Below, piece by piece: positions 42,743 to 51,520 of a stretch of DNA of 64,000 nucleotides. The stretch spans positions 620,001-684,000 of the forward strand of contig CAWUFC020000001.1 in NCBI GenBank assembly GCA_963921335.3. Direction: 5' to 3'. Origin of the DNA: CAWUFC02 sp963921335 (lineage in GTDB: Bacteria; Pseudomonadota; Gammaproteobacteria; Pseudomonadales; Halieaceae). The stretch's first letter is position 1. Every line of letters starts with the position of its first letter. The position numbers and the translations under genes are program-made. The notes beneath the pieces were generated by a model. It worked only from the letters and a program-made list of their open reading frames with translations. It did no database searches and was not told the DNA's origin.

Positions 42743-44131
42743 ATGGCATCGCGGTTGAATCAGTCAGTTCTTGAGGAACTGAAAGAGAGCGTGGTATCAA
42801 CACCGAGCTACAGCCGTGAGCGTCTGGATATCGGACAGATGCATCTGGGGATAGGTGCTTTTCACCGTGCCCACCAGGCGGTCTATACCGACCACGTGCT
42901 AAACCAGGGTGACTGTCGTTGGGGAATCAGCGCAGTCAGTCTGCGGCGGCCCCTGGCACGGGACCAGCTGCAACCACAGGACTACTTATTCAGCGTGGTT
43001 GCCCGGCAGGGCGCAGACCAGGAAACTCGTATCGTCGGTGCAGTGCAGGAGGTACTGGTGGCGCCTGAAAATCCAGAGGCGGTCCTGGCGCGGCTGGCCG
43101 ACGAGAAATTGCACGTGGTTACGCTGACCATCACTGAAAAAGCCTATCGAGAAACCGAAGCCGATAGCGCCATTGACTACCTTTGCCGGGGTTTGTCCGC
43201 CCGTCGTCGCAAAGGACTGCAGGGCCTGACCATCCTGTCCTGCGATAATCTCGGTGGCAACGGGGCGCTGCTGAAAACTGCGGTGCTGAAATTGGCTGAG
43301 GCAGAAGACAGTGGGCTGGCTGACTGGATTGATGAGCAGTGCCGGTTTCCATCGACCATGGTGGATCGTATTGTGCCCGCCACAACTGAACACGCGATCG
43401 CAGAGTTGGAACAGTGTTGTCATTACCGCGATGAAGCCATGGTAGAGGCGGAAGCCTTCAGCCAATGGGTCATTGAAAAACGCTTTGCCGGCCCGATGCC
43501 TGACTGGGAAGCTGCGGGTGCGCTGTTGGTCGATGACGTCCTGCCCTACGAGACCATGAAACTGCGTTTGCTCAACGCCAGTCACTCGGCCATTGCCTAC
43601 CTTGGCTGCCTCGCGGGTTGGGAGACGGTTGCCAGCGCCATCGATGATCCCGACATGCATGACTTTGTGAAGACCATGATGGCGAGTGAAGTCACTCCGA
43701 TACTGGATGTGCCAGACGGTTTTGACGCTACCGCTTATCAACAACAGCTGTTGCAGCGCTTCGCCAATACGGCCCTGCAACACCGTACTGAACAGATCGC
43801 GATGGATGGTAGTCAAAAATTGCCGCAGCGTATCTTGCCGAGTCTCGTTTTATGTTTGCAGCAGGGTGTCCCGGCGCCTCGGCTGTTACTCGTGGTGGCA
43901 GCGTGGATTGTTTACGCCATGAACAACACAGTAGAGGACCCCCTGACAGCCGAGCTGGCGGAGGTGGCCAGCCACGGGGGTCCCGAGCAGTGGGTTACGC
44001 AATTGCTGCAGTGGCAGCATTTGTTTCCGCAGGCGCTGTCGCAGCTGGATGGTTTTAAACAGTCACTGACCGACCAGGTCATCAATATTCACCGGCAGGG
44101 TGTGCGCGCCTGCCTGAAGGCGTTGGCTTAG
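42743..44131 (+). CDS. uxuB: Mannitol dehydrogenase family; probable D-fructuronate reductase
   Basis: UxuB reduces fructuronate to mannonate with NADH. The 462 aa show the N-terminal Rossmann region (MHLGIGAFHRAHQAVYTDH), TITEKAYRETE, and the polyol-dehydrogenase active site KLRLLNASHSAIAYLG with Lys, Asn and His. Mannitol or altronate activity is possible in the family; fructuronate is inferred from the uxaC neighbour. Its 3' end overlaps the convergent TrkA-N gene by 4 nt. Confidence 0.9.
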   Translation: MASRLNQSVLEELKESVVSTPSYSRERLDIGQMHLGIGAFHRAHQAVYTDHVLNQGDCRWGISAVSLRRPLARDQLQPQDYLFSVVARQGADQETRIVGAVQEVLVAPENPEAVLARLADEKLHVVTLTITEKAYRETEADSAIDYLCRGLSARRRKGLQGLTILSCDNLGGNGALLKTAVLKLAEAEDSGLADWIDEQCRFPSTMVDRIVPATTEHAIAELEQCCHYRDEAMVEAEAFSQWVIEKRFAGPMPDWEAAGALLVDDVLPYETMKLRLLNASHSAIAYLGCLAGWETVASAIDDPDMHDFVKTMMASEVTPILDVPDGFDATAYQQQLLQRFANTALQHRTEQIAMDGSQKLPQRILPSLVLCLQQGVPAPRLLLVVAAWIVYAMNNTVEDPLTAELAEVASHGGPEQWVTQLLQWQHLFPQALSQLDGFKQSLTDQVINIHRQGVRACLKALA

Positions 44132-45375
44132 TCTGGCTCTATCCAGTCTACCGGAATACTTTCTTCCACCAGCTGGGCAATACTGATGCTGACGATATCC
44201 TGCTCATCGGCGACCTCGTTCGCAAATTTTGAACCTTTGCTGGAGCGGGCGATCACCTTGGCGTGGGTGAAGCGACTTTTGATCCACAGCGCCGTGCGCA
44301 GGTTGTCTTCCTCATCACCGGTACCCAGCACCACCACCGTATCGCTCTGGTCCAGATCGACACGCCTCTGCAGCTGATGCCACACATCGGGATTACCCAC
44401 ATCACCCTCCAGCAGCTCGCGCTGGTAGCTGCCGCTGAAAGCGCGCTGTTCATCGGCGACAAGAACCCGCCGATGGGCGTCGTGGTCAATGATGACCACG
44501 GTCTCCATCTCTCCTGCGGCCTTGTCCTGCAGTTCCTCCAGAATGGTTTGACCAAAACGCCCAAAGCCGGCAATCACCACCGTATCTTTAGGCTTGGTGT
44601 CCTGGAAGTGCTGCAGCAGGTGGTTATTGACCAGGCCTGAGGCGGCCAGGTGATAGGTGTTGAAGGTCTGGCATTGTGTGGCAACAGTCGTGTTGGCCAT
44701 GGCCCGCATGAAGCGCAGGTTGGCGCAGTGGATGACCACCTTTTTGCCGATACCCGGCACCATGCCCAGGATAATGCTGGCCGCTTCGTAACTGCGCAGG
44801 CTGTTCGCACCGAGCAATAACACCTTTCTTGCGTGTTGCAGGCGCAATTGGCGCAGAAAGAACTCGTGGGTGATATCACCCACCACGACGATGGCGCCAA
44901 AGGCCTCGCGCAGCTCATCTTCAGTGGCAGTATCAAAGTGCCGACCCACCACCACAATGGGAATTTTCCTGTCGTGGGCGCGCAGTACCCGCAGGTAGCT
45001 CAAGGTCAGCTCATCGCCACCCGCGACAATCACATGATTACTCATGCGTTGCAGTTGCCACTGAGAAGGCGCGAGGCCGCGTATCAGCGCATTGATGACC
45101 GTGGATGCAAACAGCACCGGAGCACCAAAGTAGGCAATCCATACCATGATGCGACCCGCTTCCGGCCCACCCACCGGGATGCCCAGATCCACGCCACCCA
45201 TGACGAACAGGCTCAGGGCGTAGTAGACCTTGATGGCCAGCCCCTCAGTGGGAAGGTCCGGCCTCTCGGAAACTGCCACCCCGAGATGAAAGCCAATCAG
45301 GGCACAGGAAAAGAAAGTCAGGGCACAAACGCTGCGCCAATTTGGCAGGTAGGCGCTGATCGCGTGTTTTTCCAT
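44128..45375 (-). CDS. Two-RCK (TrkA-N) membrane protein with a degenerate pore
   Basis: The 415 aa have about three hydrophobic segments near the N terminus (VCALTFFSCALIGFHLGVAV, YYALSLFVMGGVDLGI, WIAYFGAPVLFASTVINALI) followed by two TrkA-N NAD-binding domains, starting NHVIVAGGDELTLSYLRVL and DTVVIAGFGRFGQTILEEL. The layout is that of a KefC/Kch-like ligand-gated potassium channel, but where a K+ filter (TVGYGD-like) would sit there is MGGVDLGIPVGG. It may be a non-K+ channel or a sensor. It is divergent from the CoA-transferase operon. Confidence 0.8.
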   Translation of the reverse strand: MEKHAISAYLPNWRSVCALTFFSCALIGFHLGVAVSERPDLPTEGLAIKVYYALSLFVMGGVDLGIPVGGPEAGRIMVWIAYFGAPVLFASTVINALIRGLAPSQWQLQRMSNHVIVAGGDELTLSYLRVLRAHDRKIPIVVVGRHFDTATEDELREAFGAIVVVGDITHEFFLRQLRLQHARKVLLLGANSLRSYEAASIILGMVPGIGKKVVIHCANLRFMRAMANTTVATQCQTFNTYHLAASGLVNNHLLQHFQDTKPKDTVVIAGFGRFGQTILEELQDKAAGEMETVVIIDHDAHRRVLVADEQRAFSGSYQRELLEGDVGNPDVWHQLQRRVDLDQSDTVVVLGTGDEEDNLRTALWIKSRFTHAKVIARSSKGSKFANEVADEQDIVSISIAQLVEESIPVDWIEPD

Positions 45376-45473
45376 TGCGTTGACCCTGTCGAAGCCCTGC
45401 GCGGGCTGGGTTAGTATCTATACCCCAAACTGTATCCAATGCGGCACACAGTTGCCATGACTGGAGGAAATTC

Positions 45474-46679
45474 ATGGATATCGCATCCCCCGAAGACTTG
45501 ATTGGACCTTGCGCCGGATTCCGGGTTCTGGAGTTTGGCTCCATGGTATCCGGCCCCATGGCTGCCCAGAATCTGGGCGATCTTGGCGCTGATGTGATTC
45601 GTATTGAATCTACATTTGGTGATATCTCCCGCTGGGTAGGGCCACCGGAAAGTGGCGGCATCAATGGTTTTTACGCGCAGTTCAATCGCAACAAGCGCTC
45701 GCTGGCTCTCGATCTGCACACTAGCGAAGGCGTGGATATCGTACGCAAGCTGGCCCGTGAAGCAGACGTGGTGCTAGAGAATTTTCGCCCCGGCGTGATG
45801 GACAGGCTGGGCATCGGCTATGAAGAGCTAAGCCGTGAAAACCCTGGCCTGATATTTGTTTCAGTGACCGGGTTTGGCCCCGACGGTCCTTACTCCGGGC
45901 AGCCGGTGTATGACCTGGTGATCCAGGGCATGTCGGGCCTGTTGCCGCTGCAGGCTGGTGCAGGTAATAAGCCGGTGATGTTCAAAAGTGTGGTGGCGGA
46001 CAAGACAGCAGCGATCACTGCTGCCTCCAGTGCGCTGGCTGCTCTGCTGGCGCGCGAGCGCAACGGCGGGCGTGGGCAGCATGTGCAGGTGCCGATGGTG
46101 AATGCCTACGCGCAGTTTGCCCTGGGCGACAATCTGACCACAAAAACCTTTCCCGATCAGCCCGAGCCGCCGCCGACAGAACTAGATCTCTACCGTGTGT
46201 GGGAGTGCGCTGATGGGTATCTGGTCGGCACCGTGATTGAGGAAAAGCAGTACCAGAACCTGTGCCGATGCCTGGGCCGTGAAGACCTGATGAATGATGA
46301 GCGTTTCCTCAATATCGCTAACCGCATGGCCAACCTTGTTGAGATGAACGACATGTTTGAAGCGGAATTTCGCAAGCAGCCCTGGCGCGAACTGCTGGAA
46401 CAATTGCGAGCGCACGAAGTGCCTTTCGGCCCGGTTTACGATGTGGAAGGTTTCATCAATGACCCACAGGTGCAGCACAATCGCACCGTGTTTGAAGCGG
46501 AGCACGAGGATACCGGGCGAATGCGTTACACCCGCCATCCCGGTGTCTATCCGGAAAGTCCGGCGACCCTGCGTCGGCGCCCGCCACGCCTGGGTGAACA
46601 CACCGATGAAATTCTCGGCGGGGTGGGTTTTGCAGAGGCGGACATTGCTAAGTTGAGAGAAGCGGGCGTTATTGCCTGA
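45474..46679 (+). CDS. Family III acyl-CoA transferase (CaiB/BaiF)
   Basis: Family III enzymes move CoA between carboxylic acids via an aspartyl-CoA thioester. The 401 aa show RVLEFGSMVSGPMAAQNLGD near 17-36, ENFRPGVMDRLGIGYEEL, VTGFGPDGPY and the probable catalytic Asp176 in KSVVADKTAAITAAS, with HRGQHV-type RGQHVQVPMVNAYA. GGAGG precedes ATG 45474 at ideal spacing. It heads an operon with HIT, Nudix and DUF2237 genes and probably activates a carboxylic acid by CoA exchange; the substrate is unknown. Confidence 0.9.
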   Translation: MDIASPEDLIGPCAGFRVLEFGSMVSGPMAAQNLGDLGADVIRIESTFGDISRWVGPPESGGINGFYAQFNRNKRSLALDLHTSEGVDIVRKLAREADVVLENFRPGVMDRLGIGYEELSRENPGLIFVSVTGFGPDGPYSGQPVYDLVIQGMSGLLPLQAGAGNKPVMFKSVVADKTAAITAASSALAALLARERNGGRGQHVQVPMVNAYAQFALGDNLTTKTFPDQPEPPPTELDLYRVWECADGYLVGTVIEEKQYQNLCRCLGREDLMNDERFLNIANRMANLVEMNDMFEAEFRKQPWRELLEQLRAHEVPFGPVYDVEGFINDPQVQHNRTVFEAEHEDTGRMRYTRHPGVYPESPATLRRRPPRLGEHTDEILGGVGFAEADIAKLREAGVIA

Positions 46680-47101
46680 TGTCTGACGCGGGCATCCACT
46701 CTCAGCTGCAGGCCGACTGTCACCAGCTGGGTCAGCTGCCTGGCAGCACCTTTTTGTTACACCGCAATGCTCGCCTTCCCTGGTTTATCCTGGTGCCCAA
46801 AACGGACGCCATTGATCTGCTGGATTTACCGGAACAACAGTTGCGGGAGGTCATGCAACAGTGCCAACAACTGTCGAGCTTTCTTAAAGTCCGGCTCGGT
46901 CATCCCAAAGTGAATTTTGGCGCGCTCGGCAACCTGGTACCACAGCTGCATCTTCACATCATCGGGCGCGCTCCCGGTGACGACTGCTGGCCGCAGCCGG
47001 TGTGGGGTAACCTGGAGGAGGGGCCGGCCTACTCATCTGACACTCTGGCCGACTGGACAATGCAATTAACGGAGCTGCTAGGCCTGAAGGCCGACGTGTG
47101 A
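46679..47101 (+). CDS. HIT-domain protein
   Basis: The 140-aa protein has a histidine-triad-type motif PQLHLHIIGRAPGD in which the first His of the triad is Gln and the catalytic middle His is kept, a common bacterial variant. An N-terminal HRNARLPWFILVPKTDAIDL block is also typical. HIT proteins hydrolyse nucleoside phosphoramidates or dinucleotide polyphosphates. It overlaps the CoA-transferase stop by 1 nt and the next start by 4 nt. Confidence 0.87.
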   Translation: MSDAGIHSQLQADCHQLGQLPGSTFLLHRNARLPWFILVPKTDAIDLLDLPEQQLREVMQQCQQLSSFLKVRLGHPKVNFGALGNLVPQLHLHIIGRAPGDDCWPQPVWGNLEEGPAYSSDTLADWTMQLTELLGLKADV

Positions 47102-47508
47102 TAAGGCCGCGCCGGGATGGAGTGGTGATTGTGTTGCAACGCGACCGCCGCTTTCTGGTGGGCCAGCGCGCCCCGCACAAGCCGGCACCCTATTACTGGA
47201 CCCAAATTTCCGGTAAGCGTGAACCCGGTGAGAGCCTCGAGCAAACCGTGGTGCGGGAGGCCAGGGAGGAGATCGGTTGCACAGTAGAAGTCAGCCGCTC
47301 GCTGCAAAGTCTGCCGTCGGCCAACGGCAAGTTTATGTTGCACTATTTTGCCGTCGAGATTATTGAGGGCGAGCCCAGCATTTGCGACGATGAGTTATTG
47401 GATTTGCGTTGGGTCACTGTGGCTGAGCTGATCCGGCTGAAACCCAATTTTCAGGAAGACCTGGACCTACTGACACGCCTGACAGAGGAGGCAGCAAACG
47501 GTGGATGA
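47098..47508 (+). CDS. Nudix hydrolase
   Basis: The 136-aa protein has a full Nudix box (GKREPGESLEQTVVREAREE then IG, about residues 39-62) and RRDGVVIVLQRDRRFLVGQR in the first strands. Nudix enzymes cleave nucleoside diphosphates linked to another moiety; the substrate is open. The GTG start overlaps the HIT stop (GTGA). Pairing with a HIT protein and a CoA-transferase could mean clean-up of acyl-CoA or nucleotide by-products, which is speculative. Confidence 0.88.
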   Translation: MIRPRRDGVVIVLQRDRRFLVGQRAPHKPAPYYWTQISGKREPGESLEQTVVREAREEIGCTVEVSRSLQSLPSANGKFMLHYFAVEIIEGEPSICDDELLDLRWVTVAELIRLKPNFQEDLDLLTRLTEEAANGG

Positions 47509-47872
47509 TTCCCTCAATGTGTTTGGTGAAGAACTGGAGCTCTGCAGTGAGGATCCGATGACCGGCTTTTTCCGCGATGGCTGCTGCAATACCAGTGATC
47601 AGGATGGCGGCTCACATACCGTATGCGTTGAGGTAACCGAGCGTTTTCTGGAGTACTCACGTTTTCGCGGCAATGATCTCAGCACCCCCATGCCCGAATA
47701 TGGATTTCCCGGACTGAAGGAAGGCAATCGCTGGTGCCTTTGCGCTGCGCGTTGGCTGGAAGCTTACCAGCAGGATATGGCGCCGCGGGTGTTCCTGCGC
47801 AGAACCCACCAGCGCGCGCTGGAAATTGTACCCATGGAATTGCTGCGTCAGTACGCGGTGGATTTGAACTGA
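47501..47872 (+). CDS. DUF2237 protein
   Basis: A 123-aa protein of the DUF2237 family: LNVFGEELELCSEDPMTGFF, RDGCCNTSDQDGGSHTVCVE, then FLEYSRFRGNDLSTPMPEYG, FPGLKEGNRWCLCAARWLEA and PRVFLRRTHQRALEIVP, all characteristic. Conserved Cys residues suggest metal or redox chemistry, but no function is known. GTG 47501 has GAGGAGG 9 nt upstream and overlaps the Nudix stop by 8 nt. Confidence 0.9.
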   Translation: MDDSLNVFGEELELCSEDPMTGFFRDGCCNTSDQDGGSHTVCVEVTERFLEYSRFRGNDLSTPMPEYGFPGLKEGNRWCLCAARWLEAYQQDMAPRVFLRRTHQRALEIVPMELLRQYAVDLN

Positions 47873-47876
47873 GCCT

Positions 47877-48608
47877 CTACCAGGGTTCCACGAAGGGGCG
47901 CAGGTCCAGTTCGAAGGTCCAGGCATTGCGCGGCTGCTGGTGCAGCATCAGGTAGTTGGCGGCAATACTGTCGGGATCCAGCAAGCCCTGAGCCGGGCGT
48001 TCCGCCACCAGGTCTGGCAGGTGCTCTCTTACGAACGCACCATCTATGGGACCATCGACGATCACATGCGCAACGTGAATACCTTCCGGCCCTAATTCCC
48101 TGGCCATACTTTGGGCCAGTGCCCGCGCGCCGCTCTTGGCGGCTGCAAAGGCCGCAAACTTTGCCGCACCGCGGGTGGCGGAGGTGGCGCCGGTAAAGAA
48201 GATGCTGCCTTTGCCCCGGGGCTGCATATAGCGAGCCGCTTCGCGGCCTACCAGGAATGCCGCCAGGCAGTCAGTTTCCCAGACCGCCCTGAAGGTGTCC
48301 GAGCTGAGTTCGGCAATGGGTTTACGGGCGCCAATGGCAGCGTTGTACACGACCACCTCTATCGGGCCGATACGGGCTTCGATATCTGCAAACGTCTCTG
48401 TCACCGCCTGTTCATCGCGGGCGTCGAGGGCCAGGCCTTCAGCTTTGCCGCCTGCTTGTCGAATCTGTTCCAGCAGCGGAGCCAGCGCGCTCGCGTCGCG
48501 GCGGGCTGCGCAGACGGTCATGCCGAAGCCGGCAAACGCGCGTGCAATCGCGGCGCCGGTGCCATCGCCGGCCCCGACCACCAGGGCCACAGCATTTTTG
48601 TCAGGCAT
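47877..48608 (-). CDS. Atypical SDR (SDR_c10-like) with Phe in place of catalytic Tyr
   Basis: The 243-aa protein has an incomplete glycine motif VVGAGDGTGAAIA (11-23) and NAAIGARKPIAELS, but the catalytic YxxxK reads Phe154-AAA-Lys158 (KFAAFAAAKSG). The SDR_c10 subgroup is known for exactly this Phe, with the Lys kept and the rest of the tetrad degraded. It may bind NAD(P) without classical hydride transfer, or act as a hydratase/isomerase or scaffold. ATG 48608 begins the domain. It is divergent from the acyl-CoA dehydrogenase. Confidence 0.88.
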   Translation of the reverse strand: MPDKNAVALVVGAGDGTGAAIARAFAGFGMTVCAARRDASALAPLLEQIRQAGGKAEGLALDARDEQAVTETFADIEARIGPIEVVVYNAAIGARKPIAELSSDTFRAVWETDCLAAFLVGREAARYMQPRGKGSIFFTGATSATRGAAKFAAFAAAKSGARALAQSMARELGPEGIHVAHVIVDGPIDGAFVREHLPDLVAERPAQGLLDPDSIAANYLMLHQQPRNAWTFELDLRPFVEPW

Positions 48609-48625
48609 AGTTAAAAACCGGATGA

Positions 48626-48633
48626 ACTGATTG
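48626..48633 (+). promoter_or_regulatory. Shared island motif, site A (ACTGATTG)
   Basis: ACTGATTG after an A-rich tract (AAAAA at 48613-48617), 69 bp upstream of the acyl-CoA dehydrogenase start. Same pattern as 53757, 56670 and 60067, each in a divergent promoter region of this island. Confidence 0.45.
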
Positions 48634-48694
48634 TTATTGAATACATACTCTGCTACCTTTTTTCGCTCGCCGCAAGCAGCCAACCGGATAGCTC

Positions 48695-49819
48695 ATGGAT
48701 TTATCCCTCAGCGAAGAACAGCAGCTGTTAAAAGACAGCGCCGCCAAGTTTGTACAGGATCAGGCCGGGGTTGATCGCAAGCGCGCCCAGCGCGAACAGG
48801 CCCCCGGTTTTGACCCCGCCACCTGGCAGCAGTTTGCCGAACTCGGCTGGCTGGCGCTGCCCTTTGCTGAGGACGACGGCGGGATCGAAGGCGGCGCCCT
48901 GGATGTCGCTGTGCTCACCGAAGAATTTGGACGCGGCCTGGTCTGTGAACCCTTCCTGCCAAATATTGTGATTTGCGGGGGTTTTCTGCGTCGCGCGTCG
49001 GAGCAGCACAGGGCCGCCCACTTGCCGGCGCTTATGGCAGGAGAATCCCAGTGGGCATTTGCCTATGCCGAGTCAGACAGCCGCTACAAGCTGCAACGCT
49101 GTGCCACTGCCGCGCAGGCAGCGGGTGATGGCTATGTTATCAACGGCAGCAAGATCTCGGTGCTGAATGCGCCCGCCGCCACCCATTTGATTGTCAGCGC
49201 CCGCACGGCGGGTGATAGCGACAGTCAAGACGGCGTGAGTCTGTTTGTCGTGAATGTGGACAGTCCGGGAGTAGAGATAAAGAGCTACCCGCTGGTGGAC
49301 GGCAGCTATGGTGGTGACATCAGCTTCAGTAACGTCAGTGTGGGTGCCGATGCACTATTGGGAGAGGCCGGACAGGGCCTGTCCCTGATGGAGGATGTGG
49401 TCAGCGAAGCCCTGATCGCTATCGGCGGTGAAGCCCTCGGTGCCATGGATGCCTTGCTGGAGCAGACCGTCGAGTACACCAAGACCCGCGAGCAATTTGG
49501 CCAGGCCATTGGCAGTTTCCAGGCCCTGCAACACCGCATGGCAGATATGTTTATGCAGTGTGAGGCCACCCGTTCGCTGCTCTACTACGCGGCTATTTCT
49601 CGCGAAGAGGGTCGTGCCGACATGCACCAGGCGGCTTCCGCTCTCAAGGTGAAGCTGGGCCGGGCCGGCCGCTTTGTTTCACAGCAGGCGGTGCAACTTC
49701 ACGGTGGTATCGGTATGACCGATGAGTTGGGGGTAGGGCACTACTTCAAGCGATTACTGCTGTTGAACACTCTGTTTGGTGACAGCGAGTATCATCTGGA
49801 CCGCTACCAGAGCGTGTGA
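48695..49819 (+). CDS. Acyl-CoA dehydrogenase (pimeloyl-CoA dehydrogenase small-subunit-like)
   Basis: The 374 aa begin MDLSLSEEQQLLKDSAAKF and contain LGWLALPFAEDDGGIEGGAL, YVINGSKISVLNAPAATHL, TREQFGQAIGSFQALQHRMAD and VQLHGGIGMTDELGVGHYFK, the FAD and substrate parts of the family. The usual C-terminal Glu loop is replaced by LFGDSEYHLDRY. Such short forms often pair with a second subunit in heteromeric dehydrogenases of steroid or dicarboxylate breakdown; no partner is adjacent here. It would introduce an alpha,beta double bond in an acyl-CoA. Confidence 0.88.
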   Translation: MDLSLSEEQQLLKDSAAKFVQDQAGVDRKRAQREQAPGFDPATWQQFAELGWLALPFAEDDGGIEGGALDVAVLTEEFGRGLVCEPFLPNIVICGGFLRRASEQHRAAHLPALMAGESQWAFAYAESDSRYKLQRCATAAQAAGDGYVINGSKISVLNAPAATHLIVSARTAGDSDSQDGVSLFVVNVDSPGVEIKSYPLVDGSYGGDISFSNVSVGADALLGEAGQGLSLMEDVVSEALIAIGGEALGAMDALLEQTVEYTKTREQFGQAIGSFQALQHRMADMFMQCEATRSLLYYAAISREEGRADMHQAASALKVKLGRAGRFVSQQAVQLHGGIGMTDELGVGHYFKRLLLLNTLFGDSEYHLDRYQSV

Positions 49820-49820
49820 T

Positions 49821-50525
49821 TTAGCCGCCGCAGGAGTGGCGATGAATAGCGCCGCCTGCGGCATCTCCCTCGTGGAATATTTCTTCCAGGCGATCGCCCA
49901 GGTAGTTGATCATGCGATCAACCCGCTGGTCTTTCTGCGACACAATCTGTGATACCGCCATGCCCTCCATCAGGAACTTGGTGATGTCCATGGCCATGGC
50001 ATAGAGTTCACCGCGCTCGGCCCATTCGGGGAACAGCTTGCTGCTGGACTCTGCCACGTTCTCATCGAAGCGGGCGATTGAGTCCTCCAGAATATCCTGC
50101 AGTTCGGGGTCAGTGCGGCCCGCCACGCAGAGTTCGTGATAGGCCACGAACAAATCCGAGCTCAGGTAATTCCAATAGCCCTTCAGGCCTCGACGATTGC
50201 GCTCATCCACCGGCAGGCTGTGGGCCTCGTCCTCACCGATGGCTTCATCAATTTTTTTGGCGTACAGAAACAACAGCTTGCCGTGGAGGTATTCAACGGC
50301 CGCCTGTATCAGTTCGGTCTTTGAGGGAAAGTGGTGCAGCATGGCGCCACGGGACACCTTGGCCTTGTCGGCAATCTTTGCGGTGGTAGTGCTGGCGTAG
50401 CCAATGGCGATGAAGCAATCCAGTGCAGCGTCCAGAATAGTGTCCCGGGTCATGGCACTTTTTTGTGCCTGCCAACCGGATTTATCCCGCTCTTTCCTGG
50501 CTTTGCTGCTCACTGCTTTTGTCAT
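49821..50525 (-). CDS. TetR-family regulator of the catabolic island (probable)
   Basis: The 234 aa have a basic N-terminal tail, a TetR HTH domain (TRDTILDAALDCFIAIGYAS, IADKAKVSRGAMLHHFPSKT) and a helical ligand domain ending with a His/Cys tail (IHRHSCGG). It is the third gene after the molybdopterin oxidoreductase and the luciferase-like gene, on the same strand with a 14-nt gap, so it is probably cotranscribed. The four divergent regions around it share an ACTG[A/T]TT[G/T] motif, making it the obvious candidate regulator; this is inference. Confidence 0.88.
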   Translation of the reverse strand: MTKAVSSKARKERDKSGWQAQKSAMTRDTILDAALDCFIAIGYASTTTAKIADKAKVSRGAMLHHFPSKTELIQAAVEYLHGKLLFLYAKKIDEAIGEDEAHSLPVDERNRRGLKGYWNYLSSDLFVAYHELCVAGRTDPELQDILEDSIARFDENVAESSSKLFPEWAERGELYAMAMDITKFLMEGMAVSQIVSQKDQRVDRMINYLGDRLEEIFHEGDAAGGAIHRHSCGG

Positions 50526-50539
50526 GCTTGATCCCCCTG

Positions 50540-51520
50540 CTAGCGGCCGGCAAGTTTAGCGACTACCGGTGCAAATTGCTCCACCATATTGTTCTCGCCG
50601 TCATCCAGCACGGTGACGTATGAAATACCGTACTTTTCGCGACGCCGTTGTAACTCATCGCAGATATAGTCGACCGGCCCAATCAGGTTGTGGGGCCCCT
50701 CCAGCAGCATCTCCACCGGCATGCCAAACTCGCCGGCAATCGCGCCGGCAACGGCATCCTGTTGATCAGTCACGATGGTCATGTAGGCGCCTATTTCGAG
50801 TTCGATGTCGTCAAAGCGGTCTCCGGCGCCAGCCTTGATCCAGTCAATCTTCTTCGCGGTTTGTTCGGCCATGCCTGACATCACGCCATCGGGGCCAAGC
50901 ATGCCGGCTCGATTATTGAAGTTGAGGCTGACGATGTCCGCCTCGCGACCGGCAATTTGCAACACCCGCTTGCTGCCGCCGCCAATCATAATCGGCGGGC
51001 AGGGGGTTCTGGCGGGTATGCCGGAGAAGCCCTGCCACTTGATGTATTTGCCGTCGATATCCAGAGGCTCACCAGCCATAAAAGCTTTAACGCCCCCAAC
51101 GACTTCTTCAAACTTGTCGAGGCGGTCCTGGATGTCCATAAACTCAATGTCGACCGCTTCGTATTCTGACTTGATCCAGCCGGCCCCCAAGCCCAGTTCG
51201 AGGCGGCCGTCACTGAGATAGTCCATCGTGGCTGCTTCCTTGGCCAGGATAACGGGCTCCCGATAATCCATGCAGAACACCCGGCATCCCACCTTGATCG
51301 TGTTGGTCATTTCCAGCGCCATCGCGATCGCAGGCACAGCGCCAAGCAGCTGTGGTGGGTGGGCACTGGCTTCCTGGTTCGGACCAGGACCAAAAAAGTG
51401 ATCCGCCAGGTGATAGGCCGAGTACCCCAGGTCCTCGGTCTTGCGCACCATGTCCCGCCAGGCTGCTGGCGTTTTTGGGTTAAAAGCCTGCAGTGCAAAG
51501 CGAAACGGTTTCTGGCTCAT
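50540..51520 (-). CDS. Luciferase-like (LLM) flavin/F420-dependent oxidoreductase
   Basis: The 326-aa TIM-barrel protein has the LLM features: PKTPAAWRDMVRKTEDLGYS, LADHFFGPG, TIKVGCRVFCMDYREPVILA, DYLSDGRLELGLGAGWIKSE and PPIMIGGGSKRVLQIAG. It resembles the TIGR03621 group annotated as F420-dependent, but FMN use is equally possible since F420 is uncommon in Gammaproteobacteria and no F420 genes are here. Its ATG overlaps the upstream molybdoenzyme stop by 4 nt, so the two are coupled. Confidence 0.88.
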   Translation of the reverse strand: MSQKPFRFALQAFNPKTPAAWRDMVRKTEDLGYSAYHLADHFFGPGPNQEASAHPPQLLGAVPAIAMALEMTNTIKVGCRVFCMDYREPVILAKEAATMDYLSDGRLELGLGAGWIKSEYEAVDIEFMDIQDRLDKFEEVVGGVKAFMAGEPLDIDGKYIKWQGFSGIPARTPCPPIMIGGGSKRVLQIAGREADIVSLNFNNRAGMLGPDGVMSGMAEQTAKKIDWIKAGAGDRFDDIELEIGAYMTIVTDQQDAVAGAIAGEFGMPVEMLLEGPHNLIGPVDYICDELQRRREKYGISYVTVLDDGENNMVEQFAPVVAKLAGR

